Origin: Mesorhizobium_G sp049840935
Lineage (GTDB): Bacteria > Pseudomonadota > Alphaproteobacteria > Rhizobiales > Rhizobiaceae
Direction: 5' to 3'
Assembly: GCA_049840935.1 (NCBI GenBank)
Contig: JASGJA010000007.1
Location: 62,001 to 126,000, forward strand
Length of the DNA: 64,000 nucleotides
In this document: positions 29,369 through 36,690 of the stretch, in pieces
Layout: every line of letters starts with the position of its first letter
Position numbering within the stretch: the stretch's first letter is position 1
Notes under the pieces: model-generated
The model's input: only the letters and a program-made list of their open reading frames with translations
Database searches by the model: none
Told to the model about the DNA's origin: nothing
Position numbers and translations under genes: made by a program

Positions 29369-29382
29369 GTTGCTTTGAAAAT

Positions 29383-29427
29383 TGGAGCGGGTGAAGCGAT
29401 TCGAACGCTCGACCCTAACCTTGGCAA
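29383..29427. repeat. att copy 1 (left end of island A)
   Basis: 45 bases, TGGAGCGGGTGAAGCGATTC onward to TTGGCAA, identical to the 3' part (CCA end to anticodon loop) of the tRNA-Gly gene at 46,411-46,455. The tRNA part beyond the anticodon loop is absent here, so it is a target-site duplication and not a tRNA gene. Confidence 0.92.
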
Positions 29428-29558
29428 CCGGTTCAGGCACTTTTCGCTACAGCAAGTCTTTTTATCCGTCAATGCGAAAAACCAATACGCATCAATAACT
29501 TGCATTGACATCGGTCTCGCCGCGCCTACGCTGCGAACACCCCCGATTTCCGTTCTGG

Positions 29559-29605
29559 TGCTTCCCCCTGCTTCCCCGGCCATGCTGCACCTGCGTGGGG
29601 AAGCA
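29559..29605. repeat. Arm-type repeats, left end of island A
   Basis: TGCTTCCCC occurs at 29,559-29,567 and 29,569-29,577, with an inverted copy GGGGAAGCA at 29,597-29,605. The same motif set recurs at the right end (33,044-33,100). They fit integrase or excisionase arm sites. The remainder of 29,428-29,680 contains no gene. Confidence 0.65.
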
Positions 29606-29680
29606 GATTTTGCCGATCGCGTGCGCCTCCGGTCAAGTCGCGCATCACAGCAGGGACCGTAACTGAGAAGGAATGCAGAA

Positions 29681-31183
29681 ATGCCGAAACTGACAAAAAG
29701 GCTTGTCGACGCCCTGGAGCGTGACGCCGATCGCGATGTTTTCGTATGGGATTCCGAGGTGCGTGGCTTTGGTGTGCGTGTCAAACCATCCGGCACGAAG
29801 ACCTTCATTATACAATACCGAAACGCTGAGCGCAGGACGCGGCGTTTCGTGATCGGCCAGTGCGGTGTACTGACGGCCGAAATCGCGCGGGACCTCGCAA
29901 AGAAGAAGTTGGCCACGGTGATCGACGGCGGCGATCCATCGCAAGAGCGTCACGCCGCCCGTGAAGGGATGACGGTCGCGGAGGTTTGCGACTGGTATCT
30001 GGAAGAAGCGGAAGCCGGCCGTCTGCTCGGCAGGAACAGGCGCCCCATCAAGGCCTCGTCGGTTGCAGGCGATCGCAGCCGTATCGAGCAGCACATCAAA
30101 CCGCTTGTCGGGACGCGGGTCGTCGCTCACCTGAAGCTGGCGGACATCGAGCGTCTTCAGGCCGACATCTCGGCCGGCAAGTCGGCACGGGAACGCCATG
30201 CCGGACGAGGTGGCCAGACTTCGGGTGGAGTGGGCGTGGCAGGACGGGCGATCAGCACGCTGCGCAGCCTGCTCAATCACGCAAGGCGGCTCGGCATCAT
30301 CGAGCAGAGCCCGGCCAACGGCGTACGGGTGATTGCGTCAAATAAATTGAAGCGGCGCCTGAGCGCTGGCGAGGTGCGCCATCTTGGGAAGATCATGACG
30401 CAGATGGAGCGGGAAGGCGAACATCCGACGGGCCTGGCAGCAATCCGCGCGATGCTGCTTACTGGTTTCCGGCGCATGGAAGTTTTGGCTATGCGAAAGG
30501 AATGGATCGAGCCGGACGACAATTGCGTGGCCTTTCCGGATACGAAGTCCGGCGCGCAGATGCGGGCTGCCGGCGACGCCGCGATTTTGCATCTGATGAG
30601 CCAGGGACAGCGCGGCAACTTTCCCTATGTCTTTCCAGCCGATTGGGGAGATGGGCATTTCATCGGCGTCGTCCGCGTTCTCGATCGGGTATGCGCCCGA
30701 GCCGGTTTGGAGAATGTGACGCCGCATACGCTACGCCACACCTTTGCCAGCATAGCCGCCTCGCTCGGCTTCAGCGAACTAACTATTTCTGGATTGCTCG
30801 GGCACGGCCCGAGAGGAGTGACGCAGCGCTACGTCCACCTCGACGCCGCATTGGTGATCGCCGCTGATCAGGTTTCGGCTGAAGTTGCGCGCTTGCTTGA
30901 TGGCGGAGAAGTCATGTCCGTCAAGGAGGCGAAGCGAATTCGGTATTCAGAAGGGGCCTATGGCGTAACGGATGCGGTCGGTCTTGACGAGGAGGTGGCA
31001 CGCCGGGCGGCGACGATACGCACACGACTCAATCGCTTCTCTTCAACGGAAATCGCCCTGCTTCTTCAGGCCGGATACGCGGGAGCTGACGCATCGCTGC
31101 GGGCGCGTAGCCTGGCGAGCAATGTGCCGGTGGCGGATCTTTCACGTCTGCCGAACGGCGCGATCGAACAGCATTTTGCGTGA
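29681..31183 (+). CDS. Tyrosine integrase of island A
   Basis: A 500-residue phage/island integrase. An N-terminal arm-binding DUF4102 domain (VWDSEVRGFGVRVKPSGTKT, about residues 20-45) precedes the core-binding and catalytic domains. Catalytic residues: Arg in LLTGFRRMEVLAM near residue 265, HTLRHTFASIA near residue 350 and the Tyr in GVTQRYVHLD near residue 387. About 100 residues follow the tyrosine, more than usual, with a helical part (RFSSTEIALLLQAGYAGADA). It lies just inside att copy 1 and faces away from it, the standard place for an integrase acting on a tRNA site. A GAAGGAA motif precedes the ATG. Confidence 0.9.
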   Translation: MPKLTKRLVDALERDADRDVFVWDSEVRGFGVRVKPSGTKTFIIQYRNAERRTRRFVIGQCGVLTAEIARDLAKKKLATVIDGGDPSQERHAAREGMTVAEVCDWYLEEAEAGRLLGRNRRPIKASSVAGDRSRIEQHIKPLVGTRVVAHLKLADIERLQADISAGKSARERHAGRGGQTSGGVGVAGRAISTLRSLLNHARRLGIIEQSPANGVRVIASNKLKRRLSAGEVRHLGKIMTQMEREGEHPTGLAAIRAMLLTGFRRMEVLAMRKEWIEPDDNCVAFPDTKSGAQMRAAGDAAILHLMSQGQRGNFPYVFPADWGDGHFIGVVRVLDRVCARAGLENVTPHTLRHTFASIAASLGFSELTISGLLGHGPRGVTQRYVHLDAALVIAADQVSAEVARLLDGGEVMSVKEAKRIRYSEGAYGVTDAVGLDEEVARRAATIRTRLNRFSSTEIALLLQAGYAGADASLRARSLASNVPVADLSRLPNGAIEQHFA

Positions 31184-31307
31184 CTGCATGGGCCGGGTGC
31201 GAACGTGGGATCGAGCTTACCTATGATTGCTCAAGAAACCGAAAGGCGGCCAAGGCACTGATAGATCGGATTATTCAGAGGGTGGCCACCCTCACGCCGC
31301 GTCTCTA

Positions 31308-31631
31308 TCAAGCAATGGATTGAAGGCCCTTGGCTTTGACCAAGTTCAACAGCTTGAGTGAGGGACCGTCCGGGCGTTTCTCGCCTCGCTCCCATTTGCT
31401 GATGGCATCCTTCCGCACGTTCAGATAGTGCGCGAAGACGGGCTGCGAGACTTGCTCGCGCTCGCGCAGCGCGCGGATTTCCTCCGGGCTCAGAGACTCG
31501 ACCGCTGTCAGGCACATCGCATCGAACTCGCGCATCGTCGCCTTGTCGACCAACCTAGCATTGTGCAGTCCAGCAACCGTCTTGTGGACGGAAGCAAGGA
31601 TGCCGCTGTCAGCCTTCCTGTTCTTCGTCAT
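31308..31631 (-). CDS. HigA-type antitoxin (XRE helix-turn-helix)
   Basis: 107 residues. The C-terminal half holds an HTH domain (REQVSQPVFAHYLNVRKDAI then SKWERGEKRPDGPSL). It overlaps the RelE/ParE-type toxin gene by 23 bases and is read second, the HigBA order. It should bind the toxin and repress their shared promoter. It is cargo of island A. Confidence 0.85.
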   Translation of the reverse strand: MTKNRKADSGILASVHKTVAGLHNARLVDKATMREFDAMCLTAVESLSPEEIRALREREQVSQPVFAHYLNVRKDAISKWERGEKRPDGPSLKLLNLVKAKGLQSIA

Positions 31632-32010
31632 CTCTCACCACCTCGATCAGTTCACCGGCAGCTTGCGCAGCCCTGAGTTCCTCGTTCGAAAACCCGAGCA
31701 GCACGTCGGCCAACTGCTTGAGCGCCTTCAGCTCCTTTGCCGACACGTTCGCCTTGTCGTTCTTGGCAAAGCCGTGAACGAAGAAGCTATGGTCGCCGGT
31801 CCTGAACACGACAATCGTGCGAAAGCCGCCAGACTTGCCGCCGCCTTCGCGTGCGACCCGCTGCTTGAACACGCCCCCGCCAAGATCGGCGTCGAAGCGG
31901 CCATCCATCACCTCCGCCGCCGCTTGAAGCAGCCTATCGGCGGAGAGGCGGGACTTGCGCGCGAACCGAGCAAACTCCTTCGTGACAAAGACGGTCATGC
32001 TGATTGGCAC
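31609..32010 (-). CDS. RelE/ParE (HigB-like) toxin
   Basis: 133 residues from GTG (32,008-32,010), or 129 from ATG (31,996-31,998). The core FARKSRLSADRLLQAA then KQRVAREGGGKSGGFRTIVV and FFVHGFAKNDKANVSAKELK matches the RelE/HigB family of ribosome-dependent mRNA nucleases. The antitoxin gene follows and overlaps. An imperfect palindrome lies upstream at 32,032-32,046 near a TATATATA box. It would act as an addiction module stabilising island A. Confidence 0.85.
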   Translation of the reverse strand: MPISMTVFVTKEFARFARKSRLSADRLLQAAAEVMDGRFDADLGGGVFKQRVAREGGGKSGGFRTIVVFRTGDHSFFVHGFAKNDKANVSAKELKALKQLADVLLGFSNEELRAAQAAGELIEVVRDDEEQEG

Positions 32011-32031
32011 TCGCGCAGACTTCTGTATATA

Positions 32032-32046
32032 TAGTCCTTAGGGCTA
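32032..32046. promoter_or_regulatory. Possible operator of the HigBA-like module
   Basis: TAGTCC-TTA-GGGCTA is an inverted repeat with one mismatch, placed 22 bases upstream of the toxin start and overlapping a TATATATA promoter-like box. Position fits autoregulation. Confidence 0.45.
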
Positions 32047-32138
32047 CATCTTTCAAGTGGCGGAGGTATGAGCGCTACCCCGTCGGTAGAACGGCCGGGG
32101 TCGTTGTCCACCATCTTCCCGTTCCGCGTGTCGCCATG

Positions 32139-32564
32139 TCAGCCCTTGCGCAGGGGATTGATGACCTCGACATGGGCGAAGTTTTTCTCTTGGTCCGTGA
32201 CGACGACGCAACCGTTGGCCTCGGCCACGGAGGCGATGATCGTGTCGAGCGCGCTTCCGCGACGGTCGGTGGACTTTCTCTCAGCAATGAAGCGCGCCCA
32301 TATCAGGGCAGCGGCTTCGTCGAAGGGAAGAATCCGACCCGCAAAAAGAGTCTGCGGTCCCCCAGGTCCGACGAACCAGTCCTCCAACTCATCGCGCTGT
32401 TTGCTTGCCGGCCTTTGGAGGATGGCGCAGCGAATCTCGGCAACGGTCAGGGAAGAGATATACAGATCGTCGTCCCTCTGCTCGGCCACCCAAGCGAGAA
32501 GGGACGGCGATGGCGAGGGCTTGGTGATGTTGCTGATGATGTTGGTGTCGAGCAGGAATCGCAT
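32139..32564 (-). CDS. vapC: VapC-type PIN-domain toxin
   Basis: 141 residues. The PIN nuclease acidic residues are visible: MRFLLDTNIISN at the start, ALIWARF in the middle and DTIIASVAEANGCVVVTDQE near residue 106. VapC toxins cut specific tRNAs or rRNA. The ATG overlaps the antitoxin stop by one base (TAATG), so the two are coupled. Cargo of island A. Confidence 0.88.
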   Translation of the reverse strand: MRFLLDTNIISNITKPSPSPSLLAWVAEQRDDDLYISSLTVAEIRCAILQRPASKQRDELEDWFVGPGGPQTLFAGRILPFDEAAALIWARFIAERKSTDRRGSALDTIIASVAEANGCVVVTDQEKNFAHVEVINPLRKG

Positions 32565-32863
32565 TAGATGTTGATCTCGCGCCCTTCCTCGCGGGAGCGC
32601 ATGAGATCGAGATCGGCGCCAACCAGCGGCGAGCGGCGCAAGGCAGCCAGAATGCCGCCCTTCGTCGATCCATCGCCTGCCATGGTCTTACTGACGGCCG
32701 AGCGGAGGCGTGAGGCTTCCGGGGTGTCCTCCGCGAGGCGTCTTGCAAGCGACCGAATCAGGTCGCGGTCGGCGTCGCGCCCGAGCACCTCGAAGCGAGC
32801 CAGGCCCTTCTCACCGAGGCGCGAGCGGTAGTTCTGAATTGCGCGACGTTGCGAGCTTCCCAA
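32564..32863 (-). CDS. Antitoxin partner of the VapC toxin
   Basis: 99 residues starting at TTG (32,861-32,863), chosen because a CGGAGAT ribosome site precedes it; the longer open frame upstream to 33,277 reads through the att copy and is not plausible. The protein starts LGSSQRRAIQNYRSRLGEKG and continues with a helical RLRSAVSK stretch, a pattern seen in antitoxins paired with PIN toxins. A GGAAATGTTTCC palindrome (32,875-32,886) lies just upstream and may be its operator. Confidence 0.75.
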   Translation of the reverse strand: MGSSQRRAIQNYRSRLGEKGLARFEVLGRDADRDLIRSLARRLAEDTPEASRLRSAVSKTMAGDGSTKGGILAALRRSPLVGADLDLMRSREEGREINI

Positions 32864-33043
32864 GGTTGATCTCCGGAAATGTTTCCAGTAATATAGCCGG
32901 CGAAAATGCGGTGTGCAAGGTCGCGCCACGGCGTGCGAGCGGTCGGGTCGCGGGGAAGTGAAATCGTTGGTCGGAATCGACATGAGAGTGGGAAAGCGCT
33001 CCGGCGGAATGCCGCCGATTTTGCGCTGCAACACGCCGGAATT

Positions 33044-33100
33044 TGCTTCCCTGTGCTTCCCCCATGCTTCCCCGACGGCGTTAGAAGGTCCGGGGAAGCA
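33044..33100. repeat. Arm-type repeats, right end of island A
   Basis: TGCTTCCC (33,044-33,051), TGCTTCCCC at 33,054-33,062 and 33,065-33,073, and the inverted GGGGAAGCA at 33,092-33,100. These match the set at 29,559-29,605 inside the other end of the island. Confidence 0.65.
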
Positions 33101-33125
33101 GAAAACGCCCCGGAGGGCGTTTTCT
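33101..33125. terminator. Hairpin terminator beside att copy 2
   Basis: GAAAACGCCC (33,101-33,110) pairs with GGGCGTTTTC (33,115-33,124). It sits in the same relative place to att copy 2 as the 29,341 hairpin does to copy 1, so island A carries a replacement terminator for the tRNA. Confidence 0.75.
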
Positions 33126-33151
33126 AACTGCTTGATTTTCCTAAAGAAAAC

Positions 33152-33200
33152 TGGAGCGGGTGAAGCGATTCGAACGCTCGACCCCAACCTTGGCAAGGTT
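33152..33200. repeat. att copy 2 (junction of islands A and B)
   Basis: The tRNA-Gly 3' sequence again, from TGGAGCGGGTG to TTGGCAAGGTT, with one mismatch (CCCCAACC for CCCTAACC). It divides the two tandem elements. Confidence 0.92.
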
Positions 33201-33211
33201 GAGAACAGCGA

Positions 33212-33333
33212 TTTCCCGCGTTTTCTGGCATTATCCACCGATACCATAACACACTGAGAATCATTGATTTTCATCATCTGCGCATTTATCGTGATAGCTA
33301 CGAATTACTTTTTGGTGGCGACACGGTGGCGAC
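33212..33333. repeat. Arm-type repeats, left end of island B
   Basis: GGTGGCGAC occurs at 33,314-33,322 and 33,325-33,333, an 11-base spacing, and TTTCCCGCG at 33,212-33,220. Both motifs recur with the same 11-base period at the right end (46,292-46,343). Confidence 0.6.
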
Positions 33334-34635
33334 ATGGTAACCCGCAAGCTTACAAAGACCACTGTCGATGCACTGAAGCCGTCAGAGAAGGCATTCATCG
33401 TCTACGACAGTGAGGTGAAGGGCTTCGGCATTCGGGTCGCGACGTCCGGCGATAAGACCTGGCAGGTAGAATATCGCCCATATCCGGGCGGCAGAGGTGT
33501 TTCGAAGCGCAGGATGGCGCTCGGCTCGGCTTCCTCGATTACGGCTGAGCAAGCGCGCCAGAAAGCCAAGGATATTCTTGCCGAGGTGCTTCGCGGCAAT
33601 GACCCCGCAAAAGAGCGCGGAGAGCTGCGTCGAGAACTCAAGGTCAACGACCTGATCGACCTGTATGAAAAGGAAGGCTGCTACGTCCTGCGCGGCATCC
33701 GCCAAGGGCAGCCTATGAAGCCCGCCACAAAGACAAATACTCTTGCCCGCCTTCGGCATCACATATCGCCCCTACTCGGCACCAAGCGGGTTTCTGAACT
33801 CTCGGAGGCAGATGTCGAACGAATGGTGCGTGACGTCACCGCTGGAAAGACGGCCACCGAAAAAACAGGCAAAAGAGGGAAGATCGTCATCCGTGGTGGC
33901 GAAGGCGCAGCCCGTAAGGTCGCTCGCGATCTGTCCGCCATGTACACGTTCGCCGTTCGCCGAAAGATGGCGTCGACCAATCCTTGCGAGAACGCGTCGA
34001 TCAGAAAGACGGATAATCAAAGAACACGCTACCTCAACCTCGATGAGGTTCGAAGGTTGGGCAAGGCACTGGATGAACTCCAGGCGGAGGGAGTTAATCC
34101 AAAGGCGCTCGATATCACGCGGTTATGGGCGCTGACCGGATGCCGCAGGGATGAGATTGCTGCACTCAAGTGGAATGAAGTGGATTTCGAACGGAGCTGC
34201 CTCGTGTTGGAAGATTCCAAAACAGGAAAGAGCATTCGCCCGCTTGCTGCTCCTGCGGTCGCGATGCTCTCTTCCCTACCGCGACAGGAGAAATCGCCAT
34301 ACGTCTTTCCGGGCACGCGCGGGAACAACCACTATCAGGGAACAAAGCGCATCTGGCCGAAGGTTATCAAACGCGCAGAATTGCCCGGTGTTACTCCGCA
34401 CACACTGCGCCATACCTTGGGCTCAGTAGCGGTTTCGACCGGTGAAACCCTCACCATGACCGGTGCAATTCTGGGTCACAGCAACGCTCGCTCCACTTCA
34501 ATCTATGCCCACGTTCAACGAGATCCAGCCAAGCAAGCTGCGGGTCGCGCCGTTGGCCCGATTGCAGCGGCGCTTCAAGGAACAAAGGACGGGGTGGTGG
34601 TCGATTTAAAAGTTCACAGGCATGAAAAAGGTTGA
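33334..34635 (+). CDS. Tyrosine integrase of island B
   Basis: 433 residues, DUF4102-type arm-binding N-terminus (VYDSEVKGFGIRVATSGDKT, about residues 22-42), then the catalytic domain. Catalytic residues: Arg in LTGCRRDEIAALK near residue 270, HTLRHTLGSVA near residue 353 and Tyr in TSIYAHVQRD near residue 388. It lies just inside att copy 2, in the same orientation as the island A integrase, but the two proteins differ enough to be separate acquisitions. GGTGGCGAC arm repeats abut its start. Confidence 0.92.
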   Translation: MVTRKLTKTTVDALKPSEKAFIVYDSEVKGFGIRVATSGDKTWQVEYRPYPGGRGVSKRRMALGSASSITAEQARQKAKDILAEVLRGNDPAKERGELRRELKVNDLIDLYEKEGCYVLRGIRQGQPMKPATKTNTLARLRHHISPLLGTKRVSELSEADVERMVRDVTAGKTATEKTGKRGKIVIRGGEGAARKVARDLSAMYTFAVRRKMASTNPCENASIRKTDNQRTRYLNLDEVRRLGKALDELQAEGVNPKALDITRLWALTGCRRDEIAALKWNEVDFERSCLVLEDSKTGKSIRPLAAPAVAMLSSLPRQEKSPYVFPGTRGNNHYQGTKRIWPKVIKRAELPGVTPHTLRHTLGSVAVSTGETLTMTGAILGHSNARSTSIYAHVQRDPAKQAAGRAVGPIAAALQGTKDGVVVDLKVHRHEKG

Positions 34636-35488
34636 ACAGCGTACGGATGCTTCTCTTCGGATGCCCCCGATCATCTATGGAGAAATTGCGCTCGGAATAG
34701 ATGCTGAGATCAGAGCCCTATTTGGCTCACCTCGACATCCTAGAGTTCGGGAAAGATTTGACAACATAGACCAAGCAATCGCCGCAGGACGCAAATGCCT
34801 TGCGACAGCTATTCTGGCGCATAGGGCCGCCAGCGAAGACCGCCGCTCAAGCGACATCGCTAAAGAATGGCGAGACCTAGAACGCACCTTCGATCGTGCG
34901 ATGAGATCGTATCGATCCGCAATCAACGGCCTTCTCCCGCCTGTCGGATACAAGCCAAACACCGGGAAGGTCCGGGCTGATAGCATCGCACAAAAATCGC
35001 TTGAATTTGTCAGGAGAACGAATTTCGAGCCGTCTTCGCTTGAACCATGGATGATTGAGAATCCGATTAGCGACATGCTCCGCGATTCGGTGCCGATAGA
35101 GTTGCGTGCATCTCTTTCTAGATATGCGTCTCATTCAGTAGTCATGGGATTCACCGCGCTTAGCGACCTGCATGATATTGCAGTTAAACGACGGCGCAAC
35201 GCAGCAAAACAAGCGAAGAACGATGGCCATCCCGGCAAACGTGCATTCGTTGAGCGCTTCGCGGAGTTCTGGTGCTTTCTTTCCGGGAAGCTACCGAAAG
35301 CGGAAAGCGGTCCGTTCCTCCGGCTTTTGAGATCTGCATGGGTCGACGCAGGTGGAGAAATCACAAAAAACGAGGGAATGTTTAGTTCAATTGTAAAGGC
35401 GGTTCGAGCGGAGTTAGAGGGCGCCCCACCTACTCTTGAACTTGAATACCGCCCTCACTGGCTGGGGGAGTATAAACCCCCACGTTAG
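34622..35488 (+). CDS. Hypothetical protein of island B
   Basis: 288 residues, no recognised family. It overlaps the integrase stop by 14 bases and is read in the same direction, so it may be co-expressed. The sequence is mostly helical and basic, with an Arg-rich segment (AVKRRRNAAKQAKNDG, about residue 190) and no membrane segment or signal peptide. A conserved enzyme motif is not evident. Being the first cargo gene, it could be regulatory or a defence factor, but this is speculation. Confidence 0.6.
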   Translation: MKKVEQRTDASLRMPPIIYGEIALGIDAEIRALFGSPRHPRVRERFDNIDQAIAAGRKCLATAILAHRAASEDRRSSDIAKEWRDLERTFDRAMRSYRSAINGLLPPVGYKPNTGKVRADSIAQKSLEFVRRTNFEPSSLEPWMIENPISDMLRDSVPIELRASLSRYASHSVVMGFTALSDLHDIAVKRRRNAAKQAKNDGHPGKRAFVERFAEFWCFLSGKLPKAESGPFLRLLRSAWVDAGGEITKNEGMFSSIVKAVRAELEGAPPTLELEYRPHWLGEYKPPR

Positions 35489-35577
35489 TTTTTTCTGGGT
35501 CTATAGGCTGATCCAGAAAAGGCAATCTCGCATGCTCCGCAATGTCAATGCATTTCAAGACATTTCGCGAGGCAAAC

Positions 35578-35835
35578 ATGCAATCCGATTCAATATCGCA
35601 GGCTGAAGCTCCGACGCGCTACTTGCGCAGAGCGGAGGCGGCCGAATTTGTCACAGAAACACTTGGGGCTCCTTGCAGCCGAAACACCCTGGCTCGCCTA
35701 GCTGTGCAAGGTGGAGGTCCGGCGTTTCGCAAGATAGGGCCCACGCCTCTCTATACCGAGGCTGATCTTCGAGCATGGGTCGAAAGCCGGCTTACCAAAC
35801 GAGTGCATTCCACCGCCGAACTTTCAGCGGCGTAG
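35578..35835 (+). CDS. AlpA/excisionase-like helix-turn-helix protein
   Basis: About 85 residues from ATG 35,578 (a GAGGCAA site precedes it; the frame is open from 35,542). It has the MerR-like winged helix of AlpA and phage excisionases: YLRRAEAAEFVTETLGAPCS, then PAFRKIGPTPLYTEADLRAW. Such proteins direct excision or activate integrase in tRNA-site islands. Its place in island B, near the integrase, fits that role. Confidence 0.75.
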   Translation: MQSDSISQAEAPTRYLRRAEAAEFVTETLGAPCSRNTLARLAVQGGGPAFRKIGPTPLYTEADLRAWVESRLTKRVHSTAELSAA

Positions 35836-35845
35836 GCGGTGCCCC

Positions 35846-36109
35846 ATGACCCTACAAATACGAAACCCCGGCACTGAGACCGGGGCTCCGAAAATTGCGT
35901 TTGGCGGCGCAAAGAATGTCGGAACTATCTACACCAAAGCACCAAGCGTTTCAACGCCCGCTACTCTTCAAGATTGCGGCTCGTTCGAGAGCATCGGCAC
36001 CATTTCTCGCCGCGTAATCGTCAACAGTGTTGCGGCTCGCCTGCATGTCAGCGCGGAGGTTGCTTCGGTCGCCATTGAGCTGGCACAACTCGGACGGAGG
36101 GCCTCATGA
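35846..36109 (+). CDS. Hypothetical small protein
   Basis: 87 residues, unrecognised. The N-terminal half is Gly/Ser/Thr-rich; the C-terminal half (RRVIVNSVAARLHVSAEVAS) resembles a short helical domain. It begins 10 bases after the AlpA-like gene and its stop overlaps the next start (ATGA), so it is part of a chain of coupled genes. Confidence 0.6.
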   Translation: MTLQIRNPGTETGAPKIAFGGAKNVGTIYTKAPSVSTPATLQDCGSFESIGTISRRVIVNSVAARLHVSAEVASVAIELAQLGRRAS

Positions 36110-36690
36110 GCGCTCCCTCCATTCAAGAAGCCCTGCTCAACGCGCGGGCAGAACTGATTGAAGGTGCCGGTTTCTCCGGCGCTTTCACTCGCAAACATGG
36201 GATCGACCTGGCGGCAATTGCCGGCTTCGGCGGCGCATATGGGATGATGTCGATTGCTGATTGCGGAGGCGGTCGGTTTGAATTCGCGGCCGCTGAAGCT
36301 GGTGAACAGGCTTTCGTTTTCGAAGCCATCGGTGAAGACGGCGAAACCGTGGTCGACCTCGTTGCACTGCCTGTGAGCGATCCCACACGCAGTCTAAGCA
36401 TGTTCGGGCGCTGCGGACTGCTCGGCCTCTGGGAAGCCATGGGGCCAGCGACCTATTTCATGGGTGGCGTTCTCGACGTTCGCCGGACGCCACTTCAATG
36501 GCTGCAATCAGGTTGTAAAGGCGCTGCCATTGTCACGCCGAGCGTTGCAGCGCGGCAGTTGGTGGAAACACCTGGCCGGCTCGCAGTCGAGAACCATATC
36601 CATGGGCGTGAACTTGTCGCACTACTCAAAACCGTGATCGACATAAACAGCAAGGTCATAGTGCGCCAGACCGCAAGGAGGGCAGCATGA
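36106..36690 (+). CDS. Hypothetical protein upstream of the replicative ATPase
   Basis: 194 residues, unrecognised, no membrane segment. A Gly-rich stretch (LAAIAGFGGAYGMMSIADCG) is followed by an acidic domain. It overlaps its neighbours on both sides by four bases (ATGA), so it is coupled to the AAA ATPase gene. Genes in this position in prophages are often replication accessory factors, but nothing in the sequence proves it. Confidence 0.6.
   Translation: MSAPSIQEALLNARAELIEGAGFSGAFTRKHGIDLAAIAGFGGAYGMMSIADCGGGRFEFAAAEAGEQAFVFEAIGEDGETVVDLVALPVSDPTRSLSMFGRCGLLGLWEAMGPATYFMGGVLDVRRTPLQWLQSGCKGAAIVTPSVAARQLVETPGRLAVENHIHGRELVALLKTVIDINSKVIVRQTARRAA

Noticed and set aside
29559..33100. CRISPR-like array in TGCTTCCCC repeats
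   Set aside because: Too few copies, no regular spacers and no cas genes; fits integrase arm sites.
29383..33200. Two further tRNA-Gly genes at 29,383 and 33,152
   Set aside because: Only the CCA end to the anticodon stem is present; the D arm and 5' acceptor strand are missing. They are att copies.
32564..33277. 237-residue antitoxin reading through att copy 2
   Set aside because: The upstream part translates the tRNA-derived repeat; the TTG at 32,863 with a good ribosome site gives a normal antitoxin.
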